Of a stretch of 64,000 nt of DNA, positions 53,145 through 61,570 are shown piece after piece (within the stretch, counting starts at the first letter, position 1; each line of letters starts with the position of its first letter). Origin of the DNA: Hyphomicrobiales bacterium (lineage in GTDB: Bacteria; Pseudomonadota; Alphaproteobacteria; Rhizobiales; Ancalomicrobiaceae). The translations under genes were made by a program, and so were the position numbers. A model generated the notes under the pieces. The model searched no databases and had not been told where the DNA came from. It was given only the letters and a program-made list of their open reading frames with translations. The stretch spans positions 1-64,000 of the forward strand of contig JAJTBO010000016.1 of assembly GCA_021286855.1 (NCBI GenBank), read 5' to 3'.

Positions 53145-55379
53145 TCAGGCGAAGCGGGTGGTTTCGACCGGCACGGGCACCGCGATGGGGCGGATCTCCT
53201 CGGCGGCGACGGGAACGGTCTCGATCGGACGGGCGCGTTCGGCGGTGGCGACCTTGAGGGCGCGACCGGTCTGCGACACCGCCCAGACGGCGATCTGCAG
53301 CGTGCCGGCGACGAGGCTGCGGCCGTTGCGACGCCGCTCGCGGAAGCGGTCGAGGACCTCGGCGCGGCCGTACATCAGGTCGGCGACGGCGAGGTAGCCG
53401 CGGCTGGTCAGCTTCTCGAACTGCATGCCGATGAACTGACCGTTCTCGTCGGACGCGACGCGCCGGATCGCCACCTGGATCTGCACCGGCGGTTCGGCGC
53501 CGCGGCCGCCGACGAGCAGGGTCGCGTGGACCCCGGTCATGCGCGGGCCGGAGAGCGTCGCGCCGAGCGGGCGCAGGCGCACGCCGCCGATCGACACGTC
53601 CTCGATCACCACCGGCACGGTCTCCGCGCCGACCAGCAGGTCGGCCTTGCGGGTGACGTCGAGACGCTGGGCGCGACGCCGTTCCGGCCGTTCGGCGACG
53701 ACGCCGAGGGCGACGCCGGCGATGATCAGGTTCAGCGTGTTCCACATCCCGACCACCAACATCAGATCGTTGGCCTCGGGCTCGGCGAAGAAGCGCTGGA
53801 AGGCGACGACGGAGGCGATCGCCAGCACGGCGAAGATCGCGAAGTAGCGCGGCGCCAGTTCGGAGAGTTGGGCGCTCTCGGTGGTCAGGCCCTTGGCGGT
53901 GACGTTGAAGGTCGGCTTGCGGGGATTGCGGATCACCGAGAAGATCGCCGAGGCGAGATAGGGCATCTGGACGTATTCGTAGAGCTCGCTGATCCAGGGC
54001 CAGCGCACGCGGCCGTAGAGATAGTTCTGCATCAGCATGTTCACGGCCATGTAGGAGATCGTGTAGGCCACGAACTCGTGCACGTTGGCGACGTAGAGCT
54101 TGACGCCGAAGAAGATGTAGAGCAGCGGCGCGACGATGAAGGCGAGACGCGGCAGCGGGAACAGCCAGAACAGCGCGCTCGAGGCGTAGGCGATGCGCTG
54201 AGCGAGCGAGAGGCCGCGCTTCATCAGCGGGTTCTTGAGCAGCAGGATCTGGATCATGCCGCGGCACCAGCGCGAGCGCTGGCCGATGAAGGTGGCGAGC
54301 GTCTCGGGCTGCAGGCCGGCGATCATCGGCTTGTCGACGAAGCGGGAATGCCAACCGCGCGAGTGGAGGTCGAGGGCGGTCTCGCAATCTTCGGTGATGG
54401 TGACGCCGGAGAAACCGCCGGCTTCTTCGACCGCGGCGCGGCGAAGAACGGCGGCCGAGCCGCAGAAGAAGGTGGCGTCCCAACGGTCGAGGCCGCGCTG
54501 GATCACCGAATAGAACATCTCGTTCTCGGAGGGCATGCGGGCCCAGGTCGAGAGGTTCTTCTCGATCGGATCGGGGTTCAGGAAGAAGTGCGGGGTCTGC
54601 ACCAGGAACAGGCGCGGATCGTCGGCGAAGTGGCCGACGGTCTCCTGCAGGAAGTCGTGGGTCGGGGCGTGGTCGGCGTCGAAGACGGCGATCAGGTCGC
54701 CGGTGGTGTGGGCCAGCGCGGCGTTGAGGTTGCCGGCCTTGGCGTGTTCGTTGCGCTCGCGGGTGAGGTAATGCGCGCCGAGGCGTTCGGCGAGCTCCTT
54801 CATCTCGACGTGGCGGGCCTCGGCCGCGGCGGCGGCGACCGGGTCGGCCTGATTGCGCTTCTGAAGGGTGCCGCCGTCGTCGAGCAGGTACACGTTCAGC
54901 TTGTCGGCCGGCCAGTCCATGGTGGTGGCGGCGGCGAGCGTGGCGGCGACGAGATCGGCCGATTCGTTGTAGCTCGGCACGTAGACGTCGACGCTCGGAC
55001 AGCCTTCGGGCGCGAGACGACGCGCCGGGGCGCGGCGGACCGGCGAGGCGACCACGAACAGCGAGACGAACAACATGGCGACGCAGAACATCTCCGCCGC
55101 CCACAGCGTCACGCCGAAGCCGAAGCCGACCGGGTCGGACAGCGACGGGATGGTCTCGGTGGTGCGCCACCAGACGTAGCGCAGCACCACCATGGTGCCG
55201 AGCGCCAGATAGATCTGGCGGCGCAGCGGCGTCTGAGCGGTCCGGCGCAGGACGACCATCGCGCCCACGACGGCCAGCCCGCAGGCGAGCTGCGCCTCGA
55301 CGCCGACCGGAGCGGTGGCGAGGAGGACGACGGCCAGCGTCGCGATCGACCAGGTCAACAGAGTCGTGAAGGGCGGCAT
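53145..55379 (-). CDS. bcsA: Cellulose synthase catalytic subunit BcsA (UDP-forming)
   Basis: 744 residues. A family 2 glycosyltransferase domain with all processive motifs: DDGG (167-170), DAD (234-236), TED (329-331, the base) and QRSRW (367-371, glucan binding). Helices on both sides form the channel. A C-terminal PilZ domain has RxxxR (568-572) and DVSIGG (594-599), the cyclic-di-GMP site that opens the gating loop. It makes beta-1,4-glucan from UDP-glucose at the inner membrane and feeds BcsB. The ATG at 55379 starts MPPFTTLLTW; a 54-base upstream extension is not conserved. First gene of the operon. Confidence 0.96.
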   Translation of the reverse strand: MPPFTTLLTWSIATLAVVLLATAPVGVEAQLACGLAVVGAMVVLRRTAQTPLRRQIYLALGTMVVLRYVWWRTTETIPSLSDPVGFGFGVTLWAAEMFCVAMLFVSLFVVASPVRRAPARRLAPEGCPSVDVYVPSYNESADLVAATLAAATTMDWPADKLNVYLLDDGGTLQKRNQADPVAAAAAEARHVEMKELAERLGAHYLTRERNEHAKAGNLNAALAHTTGDLIAVFDADHAPTHDFLQETVGHFADDPRLFLVQTPHFFLNPDPIEKNLSTWARMPSENEMFYSVIQRGLDRWDATFFCGSAAVLRRAAVEEAGGFSGVTITEDCETALDLHSRGWHSRFVDKPMIAGLQPETLATFIGQRSRWCRGMIQILLLKNPLMKRGLSLAQRIAYASSALFWLFPLPRLAFIVAPLLYIFFGVKLYVANVHEFVAYTISYMAVNMLMQNYLYGRVRWPWISELYEYVQMPYLASAIFSVIRNPRKPTFNVTAKGLTTESAQLSELAPRYFAIFAVLAIASVVAFQRFFAEPEANDLMLVVGMWNTLNLIIAGVALGVVAERPERRRAQRLDVTRKADLLVGAETVPVVIEDVSIGGVRLRPLGATLSGPRMTGVHATLLVGGRGAEPPVQIQVAIRRVASDENGQFIGMQFEKLTSRGYLAVADLMYGRAEVLDRFRERRRNGRSLVAGTLQIAVWAVSQTGRALKVATAERARPIETVPVAAEEIRPIAVPVPVETTRFA

Positions 55380-55947
55380 CGGCAAATCCACTTCGTACTT
55401 TCCCGCTCCACGTCTACCGCGTTCCTGACGCAAAGGCAGTCGGCAAAAATTTCCTTCGAATTTTAGAGGAAAAAATCAGTGAATTCGAATGGTGAACAGA
55501 CAGTTGAATTGACGTTGAATTCATTAATACGCACGAGCGGCTGTGCATCTCCTTGTTTTCTGGTCTTTTTCGGGAAAATTACATGGTTATCATTCGGTAA
55601 ATAGGAAAACGAGGCGAGCCGGAGAAGCGATCGGCGTCAACCTTTCCGGTGGGTCGAGGCGCAGCAGGAAGGCGTCGGCCGAGGGCGGCGAGGCGGCCGC
55701 GCCGGGACGTGCGGCGGGCGACGATCCGGTGGGAGAACAAGGCGTTTCCTGTGAGCCGGCGATTGACAGAGCGCGGCCGCATCCCTATGGTCCGGCCCGA
55801 ATTCGACGAGCGAGCGCGGGCGACCGCGCTCGTTGCGCATGTTCCTCGCCGTCGGCGCAGGGGGGTCGTCGTCAGACCTTTCGGCGCAACGGCATCGCGG
55901 CGGCGGTCGAATTCGATCGCGCCACGAGCAACCACCGGTACCAGACG
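55380..55947. other. Divergent region between bcsA and rpmJ with an AT-rich island
   Basis: 568 bases without a gene I can support. About 55440-55610 is sharply AT-rich compared with the genome, containing GAATTC-type short palindromes and a repeated TTGAAT unit (about 55503-55523); this is probably where bcsA transcription starts and is regulated. The remainder to 55762 is GC-rich and featureless. A strong promoter for rpmJ is at 55763-55791. Confidence 0.6.
55763..55791 (+). promoter_or_regulatory. Promoter of rpmJ
   Basis: TTGACA (55763-55768), 17 bases, TATGGT (55786-55791). The -35 is the perfect consensus and spacing is optimal. The leader to the rpmJ ATG would be about 150 bases. Confidence 0.7.
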
Positions 55948-56073
55948 ATGAAGATCAAGAACTCGCTGAAGTCGCTCCGCACCCGTCACCGCGACAACCG
56001 TCTGGTGCGCCGCAAGGGTCGCGTCTACATCATCAACAAGACCAACCCGCGCTTCAAGGCGCGTCAGGGCTGA
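55948..56073 (+). CDS. rpmJ: 50S ribosomal protein L36
   Basis: 41 residues, [20 protein letters not shown] then [20 protein letters not shown]. This matches the zinc-free (Cys-less) form of bacterial L36 used in alphaproteobacteria. It is a component of the large ribosomal subunit near the peptidyl-transferase region. It is a single gene with its own promoter and a following hairpin. Confidence 0.97.
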   Translation: MKIKNSLKSLRTRHRDNRLVRRKGRVYIINKTNPRFKARQG

Positions 56074-56116
56074 GTCTCGTCGGCGGGGCCTCGAGCCCGC
56101 GCACGTTCGATCTCGA

Positions 56117-56157
56117 CGAGCCGCATGAAGAGAGGCAAACTCTCGTCATGCGGCTCG
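56117..56157 (+). terminator. Terminator hairpin after rpmJ
   Basis: CGAGCCGCATGA (56117-56128) pairs perfectly with TCATGCGGCTCG (56146-56157); AGAG and CTCT inside extend the stem. It is followed by TTTCGTTTC. The best ATG of the next gene (56148) lies in its 3' arm. Confidence 0.75.
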
Positions 56158-56804
56158 TTTCGTTTCTGCGCGCTCTCGTCGAGATATGTTCTCCGGCCCC
56201 CTTCGCACGGCGCGGCTCGGTCGCTCCGGCGCGCCGGGCGCTCGCGGCGGCGATGATGGCGGCCGGTCTGATCGGCGGCGCTCCCGCGACCGCGGAGACG
56301 CCCGCGCCGAACACGACGGAGGACGGATCGGAGCTTCGCGGTCTCGTCGGCGCGCTGGCGCGGGCGGAGACGCCGGAAGCGGCGGCGGCGATCCGGCGAC
56401 GTCTGATTCGACTTCGGATGCGTTCGGACAGCGCGACGGCGAGCCTGCTCGTATCGCGAGCGGCGGCGGCGCGGCTCGCCGGCGACGACGGCCTGGCGCT
56501 CGATCTGCTCGATGCGGCGATCGTGATCGCGCCGGAATGGGCGGGCGTGCGTCACCTCAGGGGCGCGATTCATCTGGCGCGGGGCGCGCAGGCGGCCGCG
56601 GCGGCCGATCTGGCGGCGGCGGCGCGGCTCGATCCGAGCGACGCGACGACGCTGGCGCTGCTCGCGCGGTTGCGCGAGGCGGCCGGCGACAAGGCGGCGG
56701 CGTTGGCGCTGCTGCGCCGGGCGGCGGCGGCCGATCCGCAGTTTCCGGGGCTCGCCGACGCGGTCGAGGCGTTGTCGGTCGAGGTCGAGGGACAGCCGCT
56801 GTGA
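56148..56804 (+). CDS. Secreted tetratricopeptide-repeat protein
   Basis: 218 residues from the ATG at 56148. A positively charged start and hydrophobic run (RRALAAAMMAAGLIGGAPAT, ending before AETPAP about residue 50) look like a long signal peptide. Three TPR-like units follow (ALDLLDAAIVIAPEWAGVRH; LRGAIHLARGAQAAAAADLA; LARLREAAGDKAAALALLRR). The start is uncertain because it falls inside the rpmJ terminator hairpin; ATGs at 56253 and 56256 would leave a short signal peptide. Probably a periplasmic scaffold; partner unknown. It overlaps the next gene as GTGA. Confidence 0.68.
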   Translation: MRLVSFLRALVEICSPAPFARRGSVAPARRALAAAMMAAGLIGGAPATAETPAPNTTEDGSELRGLVGALARAETPEAAAAIRRRLIRLRMRSDSATASLLVSRAAAARLAGDDGLALDLLDAAIVIAPEWAGVRHLRGAIHLARGAQAAAAADLAAAARLDPSDATTLALLARLREAAGDKAAALALLRRAAAADPQFPGLADAVEALSVEVEGQPL

Positions 56805-57172
56805 TCGCGCGGGGCGTTCATGCGGCGATCGGCGGCGTGGCGGTGGTCCTGGCGATCGCCGGCGCGGTGTTGCCGTTGTTGCCGACGACGCCTTTTCTGC
56901 TGGTCGCGGCCTGGGCGTTCGCGCGGTCTTCGCCGCGCGCCGAACGATGGCTGCTCGACCATGCCCGGTTCGGACCGTTGGTGCGCGACTGGCGCGAGGG
57001 CGGCGCGGTGTCGCGGTCGGCGAAGCGAGCTTCCGCCGGCGTGATGATCGCCACGCTGGCTTTCGGCTGGGCGATCGATCTCGCCTTCTGGATTCTGGCG
57101 ATCCAGGCGGTCGTCTTCGCGGGGGTGTCGACGTTCCTGTGGAGCCGTCCCGAACCGCCGGCGGCGGCCTGA
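56801..57172 (+). CDS. DUF454 (YbaN-like) inner-membrane protein
   Basis: 123 residues from a GTG at 56801 overlapping the previous stop. Family motifs GAVLPLLPTTPFLLVAAWAF and SSPRAERWLLDHARFGPLVRDW (given in part) are followed by two further hydrophobic segments (SAGVMIATLAFGWAIDL; FWILAIQAVVFAGVSTFLW). YbaN-type proteins are small inner-membrane proteins of unknown function. It ends two bases from the convergent pyk stop. Confidence 0.85.
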   Translation: MIARGVHAAIGGVAVVLAIAGAVLPLLPTTPFLLVAAWAFARSSPRAERWLLDHARFGPLVRDWREGGAVSRSAKRASAGVMIATLAFGWAIDLAFWILAIQAVVFAGVSTFLWSRPEPPAAA

Positions 57173-57174
57173 GA

Positions 57175-58611
57175 TCAGAGCGCGCCGGAGCCGTCGGCGC
57201 CGACGAAGGCGATGCGCAGCATGTTGGTCGAGCCGGGGGTGCCGAAGGGCACGCCGCCGACGACGATGACGCGCTGTCCGGGGCGGGCCCAGCCTTCGCC
57301 ATAGGCGACGCGGCAGGCGCGGTCGACCATGTCGTCGACGTTGCGGGCGTCCTCGGCGACGACGCAGTGGACGCCCCAGACGAGGGCGAGGCGGCGGGCC
57401 ATGGCCGGCGAGGCGGTGAGGGCGACGACGCGGGTGAAGGGCCGTTCCCGGGCGGCGCGCAGGCCGGTCGAGCCGGACTGGGTCAGACAGACGATGGCGG
57501 CGACGTTCAGCGTCTCGCCGATCTGGCGGGCGGCGGCGGTGATCGCGCCGGCGCCGGTGGCTTCCGCCTCCGGACGCTGCGAGGCGATGATGCCGCGCCA
57601 GGTCGGATCGGACTCGGTCGCATCGGCGATCGAGTTCATCATCGCCACCGCTTCGACCGGGTACTTGCCGGCGGCGCTCTCGGCGGAGAGCATGATGGCG
57701 TCGGAGCCTTCATAGACCGCGATGGCGACGTCGGAGACCTCGGCGCGGGTCGGCACCGGCGCGTTGATCATGCTCTCCAGCATCTGGGTCGCCACGACCA
57801 CCGGCTTGCCGGCGCGGCGGCAGGCGCGATTGATCTGCTTCTGCAGCGAGGGAACGCGCTCGAGCGGCATCTCGACGCCGAGGTCGCCGCGCGCCACCAT
57901 GATCGCGTCGGAGAGCTCGATGATCTCGGCGAGGCGCTCGATCGCCTGCGGCTTCTCGATCTTGGCCATGATGCCGGCGCGGCCCTTGGCGATCTTGCGC
58001 ACCTCGGCGAGATCCTCGGGGCGCTGGACGAAGGAGAGCGCGATCCAGTCGACGTCCTGGGCGAGCGCGGCGTCGAGGTCGGAGCGGTCCTTCTCGGTCA
58101 GGGCGCCGATCGGCAGGTCGGTGTCGGGCAGCGAGACGCCCTTGCGGTCGGAGACGCGACCGGCGACGACGACCGAGCAGATCAGCGACGATCCCTTCTT
58201 CTCGACGCAGCGCAGCTTGACCTTGCCGTCGTCGACGAGCAGGTGGTGGCCGACTTCGACCGCCGCCAGGATCTCGGGATGGGGCAGGTGGACGCGACGG
58301 GCGTCGCCGGGGGCGGGATCGGCGTCGAGGACGAAGAACTGATCGGGGGTGAGATCGACCGGGCCGGCGGCGAAGGCGCCGAGGCGCAGCTTCGGGCCCT
58401 GGAGATCGGCGAGAATGCCGATCGGCCGGCCGACGCGGGTCTCCACGGCGCGGATGTCGGCGACGAGGGTGGCGAGCCTGTCGTGGCCGGTGTGGCTCAT
58501 GTTGATGCGGAATACATCGGCGCCGGCGCGGAACAGCTTCTCGATGACGCTCGGATCGGAGGAAGCCGGCCCGAGGGTCGCCAGAATCTTCACTCGTCTG
58601 TCGCGCTTCAT
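57175..58611 (-). CDS. pyk: Pyruvate kinase
   Basis: 478 residues with MKRDRRVKILATLGPASSDP at the start (Arg substrate region), INMSHT, the active-site block IMVARGDLGVEMPLERVP, MLESMINAPVPTRAEVSDVA (part of the PK signature) and the C-terminal allosteric domain ending VPFGTPGSTNMLRI. It converts phosphoenolpyruvate and ADP to pyruvate and ATP. It is downstream of a DUF1036 gene on the same strand, a pairing I recall from other Hyphomicrobiales. Confidence 0.96.
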   Translation of the reverse strand: MKRDRRVKILATLGPASSDPSVIEKLFRAGADVFRINMSHTGHDRLATLVADIRAVETRVGRPIGILADLQGPKLRLGAFAAGPVDLTPDQFFVLDADPAPGDARRVHLPHPEILAAVEVGHHLLVDDGKVKLRCVEKKGSSLICSVVVAGRVSDRKGVSLPDTDLPIGALTEKDRSDLDAALAQDVDWIALSFVQRPEDLAEVRKIAKGRAGIMAKIEKPQAIERLAEIIELSDAIMVARGDLGVEMPLERVPSLQKQINRACRRAGKPVVVATQMLESMINAPVPTRAEVSDVAIAVYEGSDAIMLSAESAAGKYPVEAVAMMNSIADATESDPTWRGIIASQRPEAEATGAGAITAAARQIGETLNVAAIVCLTQSGSTGLRAARERPFTRVVALTASPAMARRLALVWGVHCVVAEDARNVDDMVDRACRVAYGEGWARPGQRVIVVGGVPFGTPGSTNMLRIAFVGADGSGAL

Positions 58612-58712
58612 GAGGTCGCCCCGCTCTTCGATGCGCCGTTCTTAGCCCCCGTCGAAGCCCCTGCACAGATGCAAAAACGGCGAATGACGCAAATTCTTGC
58701 GCCTCGGGCGGG

Positions 58713-59189
58713 TCACTGCGATCCGGGCGCGGCGCGGCCCGGCTCGGTCAACTGCACCGTCCAGGTGCGTTGTTCGCCGGTGTCGATCTCGAAGAAGCCG
58801 GTGCGCTCGAAGCCGCGCTTCAGGCAGTCGTCGATCCCCTTGACCGTGAACGTCTTTTCCTGAGTGCACATGAACGAGCGACCGCTCCACTCGCCGCCGT
58901 GGTCGTAGTCTACGGCGTAGAGGTAATAGAAGCGCGACACGAGCGGGCCGGCGAGCAGCGTCTCGCAGGAATTGCCGGCGATGTTCCACCAGCCCTCGGT
59001 CTTCCAGGCTTCTTCGTCCTTGTAGCCGACGGCGATGCCGACGCGGCTGCCGGTCTTGTTGCAGACGCGCAGATCGGCGAAGGCGGAGCCGGAGACGACG
59101 AGGAGAACGGCGACGAGCGGCAGGGTCCGGCCGAGGCGGAGCGCGCGGGCAGCGGTCGTCGCGAGGGAGGGAGCCGGTCTCGTCTGCAT
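58713..59189 (-). CDS. DUF1036 family exported protein
   Basis: 158 residues: N-terminal signal sequence (LPLVAVLLVVSGSAFA) and the DUF1036 domain (LRVCNKTGSRVGIAVGYKDE; WWNIAGNSCETLLAGPL; FMCTQEKTFTVKGIDDC). Conserved Cys residues probably form disulfides in the periplasm. The function is unknown; the family is largely alphaproteobacterial and often sits beside pyk. The start chosen is the ATG at 59189; a longer frame adds 13 residues. Confidence 0.85.
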   Translation of the reverse strand: MQTRPAPSLATTAARALRLGRTLPLVAVLLVVSGSAFADLRVCNKTGSRVGIAVGYKDEEAWKTEGWWNIAGNSCETLLAGPLVSRFYYLYAVDYDHGGEWSGRSFMCTQEKTFTVKGIDDCLKRGFERTGFFEIDTGEQRTWTVQLTEPGRAAPGSQ

Positions 59190-59273
59190 GTCGCCTTCGT
59201 GGATCGCCGAAGTCGGCGCAACTGTCAACGCAACGCTCCCGAGATGTCAACCACGGCAACGAGTTCCCGAGCG

Positions 59274-60170
59274 TCAGGCGGGTTTGCGGGGGCGCGCCAC
59301 CCAGATGCCGGCGAGGATGGCGAGACCGCCGACGAGCTGGAAGGGGCCGAGCGTCTCGCCGAAGAAGATCCAGCCGAAAAGGGCGGCGGCGAGCGCTTCC
59401 AGGAAGATGACGAGCGAGGAAAAGGCCGCGGAGAGGTGGCCGAGCGCATAGGCGAGCAGGCCCTGTCCGCCGACGTGGCTGATCGAAGCCATGGCGATAA
59501 GCGCGGCGACGCCGCCCAGGCTCGCCGGCAGCCATGCGTTCTCGAGCGCGAGCGCGATCAGGCCGAGGCAGGCCGAGGTGACGAGCGAGGAGCGCCAGAG
59601 AATCAGTCCGGGCGCGGCGTCGCGGCGGGCGACCCGCACGGCGAGGAAATAGAGGCCGAAGCCGACCGAGGTGGCGACGCCGTAGAGATCGCCGAGGAGG
59701 CGATCGGGCGCGAAGCGCCAGCTGGAGCCGACCAGCGTCGATCCGCCGACGACGCAGAGGAGAAGCCCGGCGATCATCGGTCTCGTCACCTTCTCGCCGA
59801 TCACCATCGACAGGAGCATCACCCAGACCGGGGCCATGGTGGCGAGCAGGGTGGCGTTGGCGATGGTCGTCTTCAGGCAGGCGAGGTGCCAGAAGAACAG
59901 ATCGAGGGTGAAGAACAGGCCGGCGAGGAGCTGGCCGCGCGTGAAGCCGGGATCGGGCGGCGTATCCGGCCGGCCGGCTTCGATCCGAGCCCAGACCCAG
60001 AGCAGCGGCAGCGCCAGGAACACCCGGTAGAAGGCCGAGGTGAAGGGCCCGACGCCGGCCTCGCGCACGAAGACCGGCGAAATCCCCATGGCGCAGGCGG
60101 AGGCGACCAACGCCACGACGGCGAGCGCGGCGGCGGAACGGTCGGCTCGACGATCGGGCGCGGTGGACAT
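59274..60170 (-). CDS. EamA/DMT family transporter
   Basis: 298 residues, ten predicted helices in two EamA repeats (VVALVASACAMGISPVFVRE; TTIANATLLATMAPVWVMLL at the end of repeat 1; VGFGLYFLAVRVARR; FSSLVIFLEALAAALFGWIF in repeat 2). It is distinct from the other DMT protein at 32507-33427. Substrate unknown. The ATG at 60170 is preferred to the one at 60188, which would add six residues. Confidence 0.86.
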   Translation of the reverse strand: MSTAPDRRADRSAAALAVVALVASACAMGISPVFVREAGVGPFTSAFYRVFLALPLLWVWARIEAGRPDTPPDPGFTRGQLLAGLFFTLDLFFWHLACLKTTIANATLLATMAPVWVMLLSMVIGEKVTRPMIAGLLLCVVGGSTLVGSSWRFAPDRLLGDLYGVATSVGFGLYFLAVRVARRDAAPGLILWRSSLVTSACLGLIALALENAWLPASLGGVAALIAMASISHVGGQGLLAYALGHLSAAFSSLVIFLEALAAALFGWIFFGETLGPFQLVGGLAILAGIWVARPRKPA

Positions 60171-60271
60171 CGACGCTCTCGCGGGCAAGAGGAGAGGGGA
60201 CGCTCTGGTCAGCTCGACGCGGTCGGCCTACCGTCTCCTAGTCGATCGTTCGAGAGAGGTCCACGCCGCGC

Positions 60272-61105
60272 ATGCACGACAGTCGCCCGAATTTCACGCC
60301 CGAACCCTCCTTCGATGCGGACGCCTATGAAATCCTGCCGGGCGACGGCGGCCGGGGTCTGGTGATCGTCGCCGACCACGCCTCCAACCGGGTGCCGGCG
60401 GATCTCGCCGGCCTCGGCCTGCCGGCGGCGGAGTTCGAGCGGCACATCGCCTTCGACATCGGCGTCGAGGCCCTGGCGCGGGCGCTCGCGGCGCGGCTCG
60501 GCGCGCCCGCGGTCCTGTCGCGGTTCTCGCGGCTGGTGATCGATCCCAACCGCGGCGACGACGATCCGACCCTGGTGATGCGGCTCTCCGACGGCGCGAT
60601 CGTGCCGGGCAACGCGCGGCTCGACGAAGCCGGCCGGGAGGCGCGGATCGCGCGGTTCTGGCGGCCCTACGACGCGGCGATCGGACGGACGATCGACGCC
60701 GCCTTCGCCGCCGGGCGCGCGCCGATCCTGTTTTCCGTGCATTCCTTCACGCCGGTGTGGCGCGGGCGGCCGCGGCCGTGGCACTGCGGCGTGCTGTGGG
60801 ACGCCGACCCGCGGCTGGCGTCGTTCCTGCTCGACCGGCTGCGGATCGATCCGGGTCTGGTCGTCGGCGACAACGAGCCCTACGACGGGGCGCTGTGCGG
60901 CGACACGATGTATCGGCACGGCACGCGGCGCGGCCTCGCCCACGCGATTCTCGAGGTGCGTCAGGACCTGATCGCCGACGCCGAGGGGATCGCGGTCTGG
61001 GTCGAGCGGCTGCATCCGATCCTGGAGGAGGCGTTGCGGCGAGCCGATCTCGCCGAGCCGCGGCGCTACGGATCGCGCACCGGTCCGGTGGCCGGGGAAG
61101 GCTGA
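60272..61105 (+). CDS. N-formylglutamate amidohydrolase family protein (second copy)
   Basis: 277 residues, shorter and clearly diverged from the protein at 5711-6601. It has LVIVADHASNRVPADL, SRFSRLVIDPNRG, PILFSVHSFTPVWRG and GLAHAILEVRQDLI, the motif set of a family branch usually annotated as N-formylglutamate amidohydrolase but without proven activity. It sits 103 bases before gapR and near pyk and DUF1036. Confidence 0.85.
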   Translation: MHDSRPNFTPEPSFDADAYEILPGDGGRGLVIVADHASNRVPADLAGLGLPAAEFERHIAFDIGVEALARALAARLGAPAVLSRFSRLVIDPNRGDDDPTLVMRLSDGAIVPGNARLDEAGREARIARFWRPYDAAIGRTIDAAFAAGRAPILFSVHSFTPVWRGRPRPWHCGVLWDADPRLASFLLDRLRIDPGLVVGDNEPYDGALCGDTMYRHGTRRGLAHAILEVRQDLIADAEGIAVWVERLHPILEEALRRADLAEPRRYGSRTGPVAGEG

Positions 61106-61208
61106 GCCGCGGCCTTGACCGGGGCGGCGGTTTGGGGCTTCATCCGCCGCTCTTTCCCATTCTCCCGGCGCGGACGAGATCGCGCCGGCGCATGTCCAGG
61201 AGACCGCC

Positions 61209-61472
61209 ATGTCCGATCCCGCCGGCGTCGCCGCCGATCAGCTCAAGTCCTTCGTCGAGCGGATCGAACGGCTCGAAGAGGAAAAGCAGACCATCTCCGA
61301 CGACATCAAGGACGTCTACGCCGAGGCCAAGGGCAACGGCTTCGACGTCAAGATCCTGCGGCAGGTGATTCGCATCCGCAAGCAGGACAAGTCGGAGCGC
61401 GAGGAGATGGAGGCGATGCTCGATCTCTACATGCAGGCGCTCGGCATGGGCTACGGCCGGGTCGAGAGCTGA
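61209..61472 (+). CDS. gapR: Nucleoid-associated protein GapR (DUF2312)
   Basis: 87 residues, almost all charged alpha helix: [57 protein letters not shown]. This matches the DUF2312 family. The Caulobacter member, GapR, is a dimer/tetramer clamp that binds overtwisted AT-rich DNA ahead of forks and polymerases and stimulates topoisomerases; it is essential or nearly so for chromosome replication there. A hairpin follows 29 bases after the stop. Confidence 0.95.
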   Translation: MSDPAGVAADQLKSFVERIERLEEEKQTISDDIKDVYAEAKGNGFDVKILRQVIRIRKQDKSEREEMEAMLDLYMQALGMGYGRVES

Positions 61473-61501
61473 ACGCGGCTTTCCCGTCGGAGCGAACGCG
61501 A

Positions 61502-61523
61502 AAGGCGCCCCTCGGGGCGCCTT
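61502..61523 (+). terminator. Hairpin after gapR
   Basis: AAGGCGCCCC (61502-61511), TC, GGGGCGCCTT (61514-61523): a perfect inverted repeat, 10-base arms with a short loop, not followed by a T run. It lies between convergent genes and could act on both. Confidence 0.6.
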
Positions 61524-61570
61524 CGTCGTCTCAGGGCCCGCCGCGACGGGGCGAGATCACCCGGTCGGGA

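Noticed and set aside
50694..55466. A plus-strand open frame of about 1590 codons across bcsB and bcsA
   Set aside because: Antisense shadow of two genes with complete catalytic motifs; composition is Gly/Asp/Arg low complexity.
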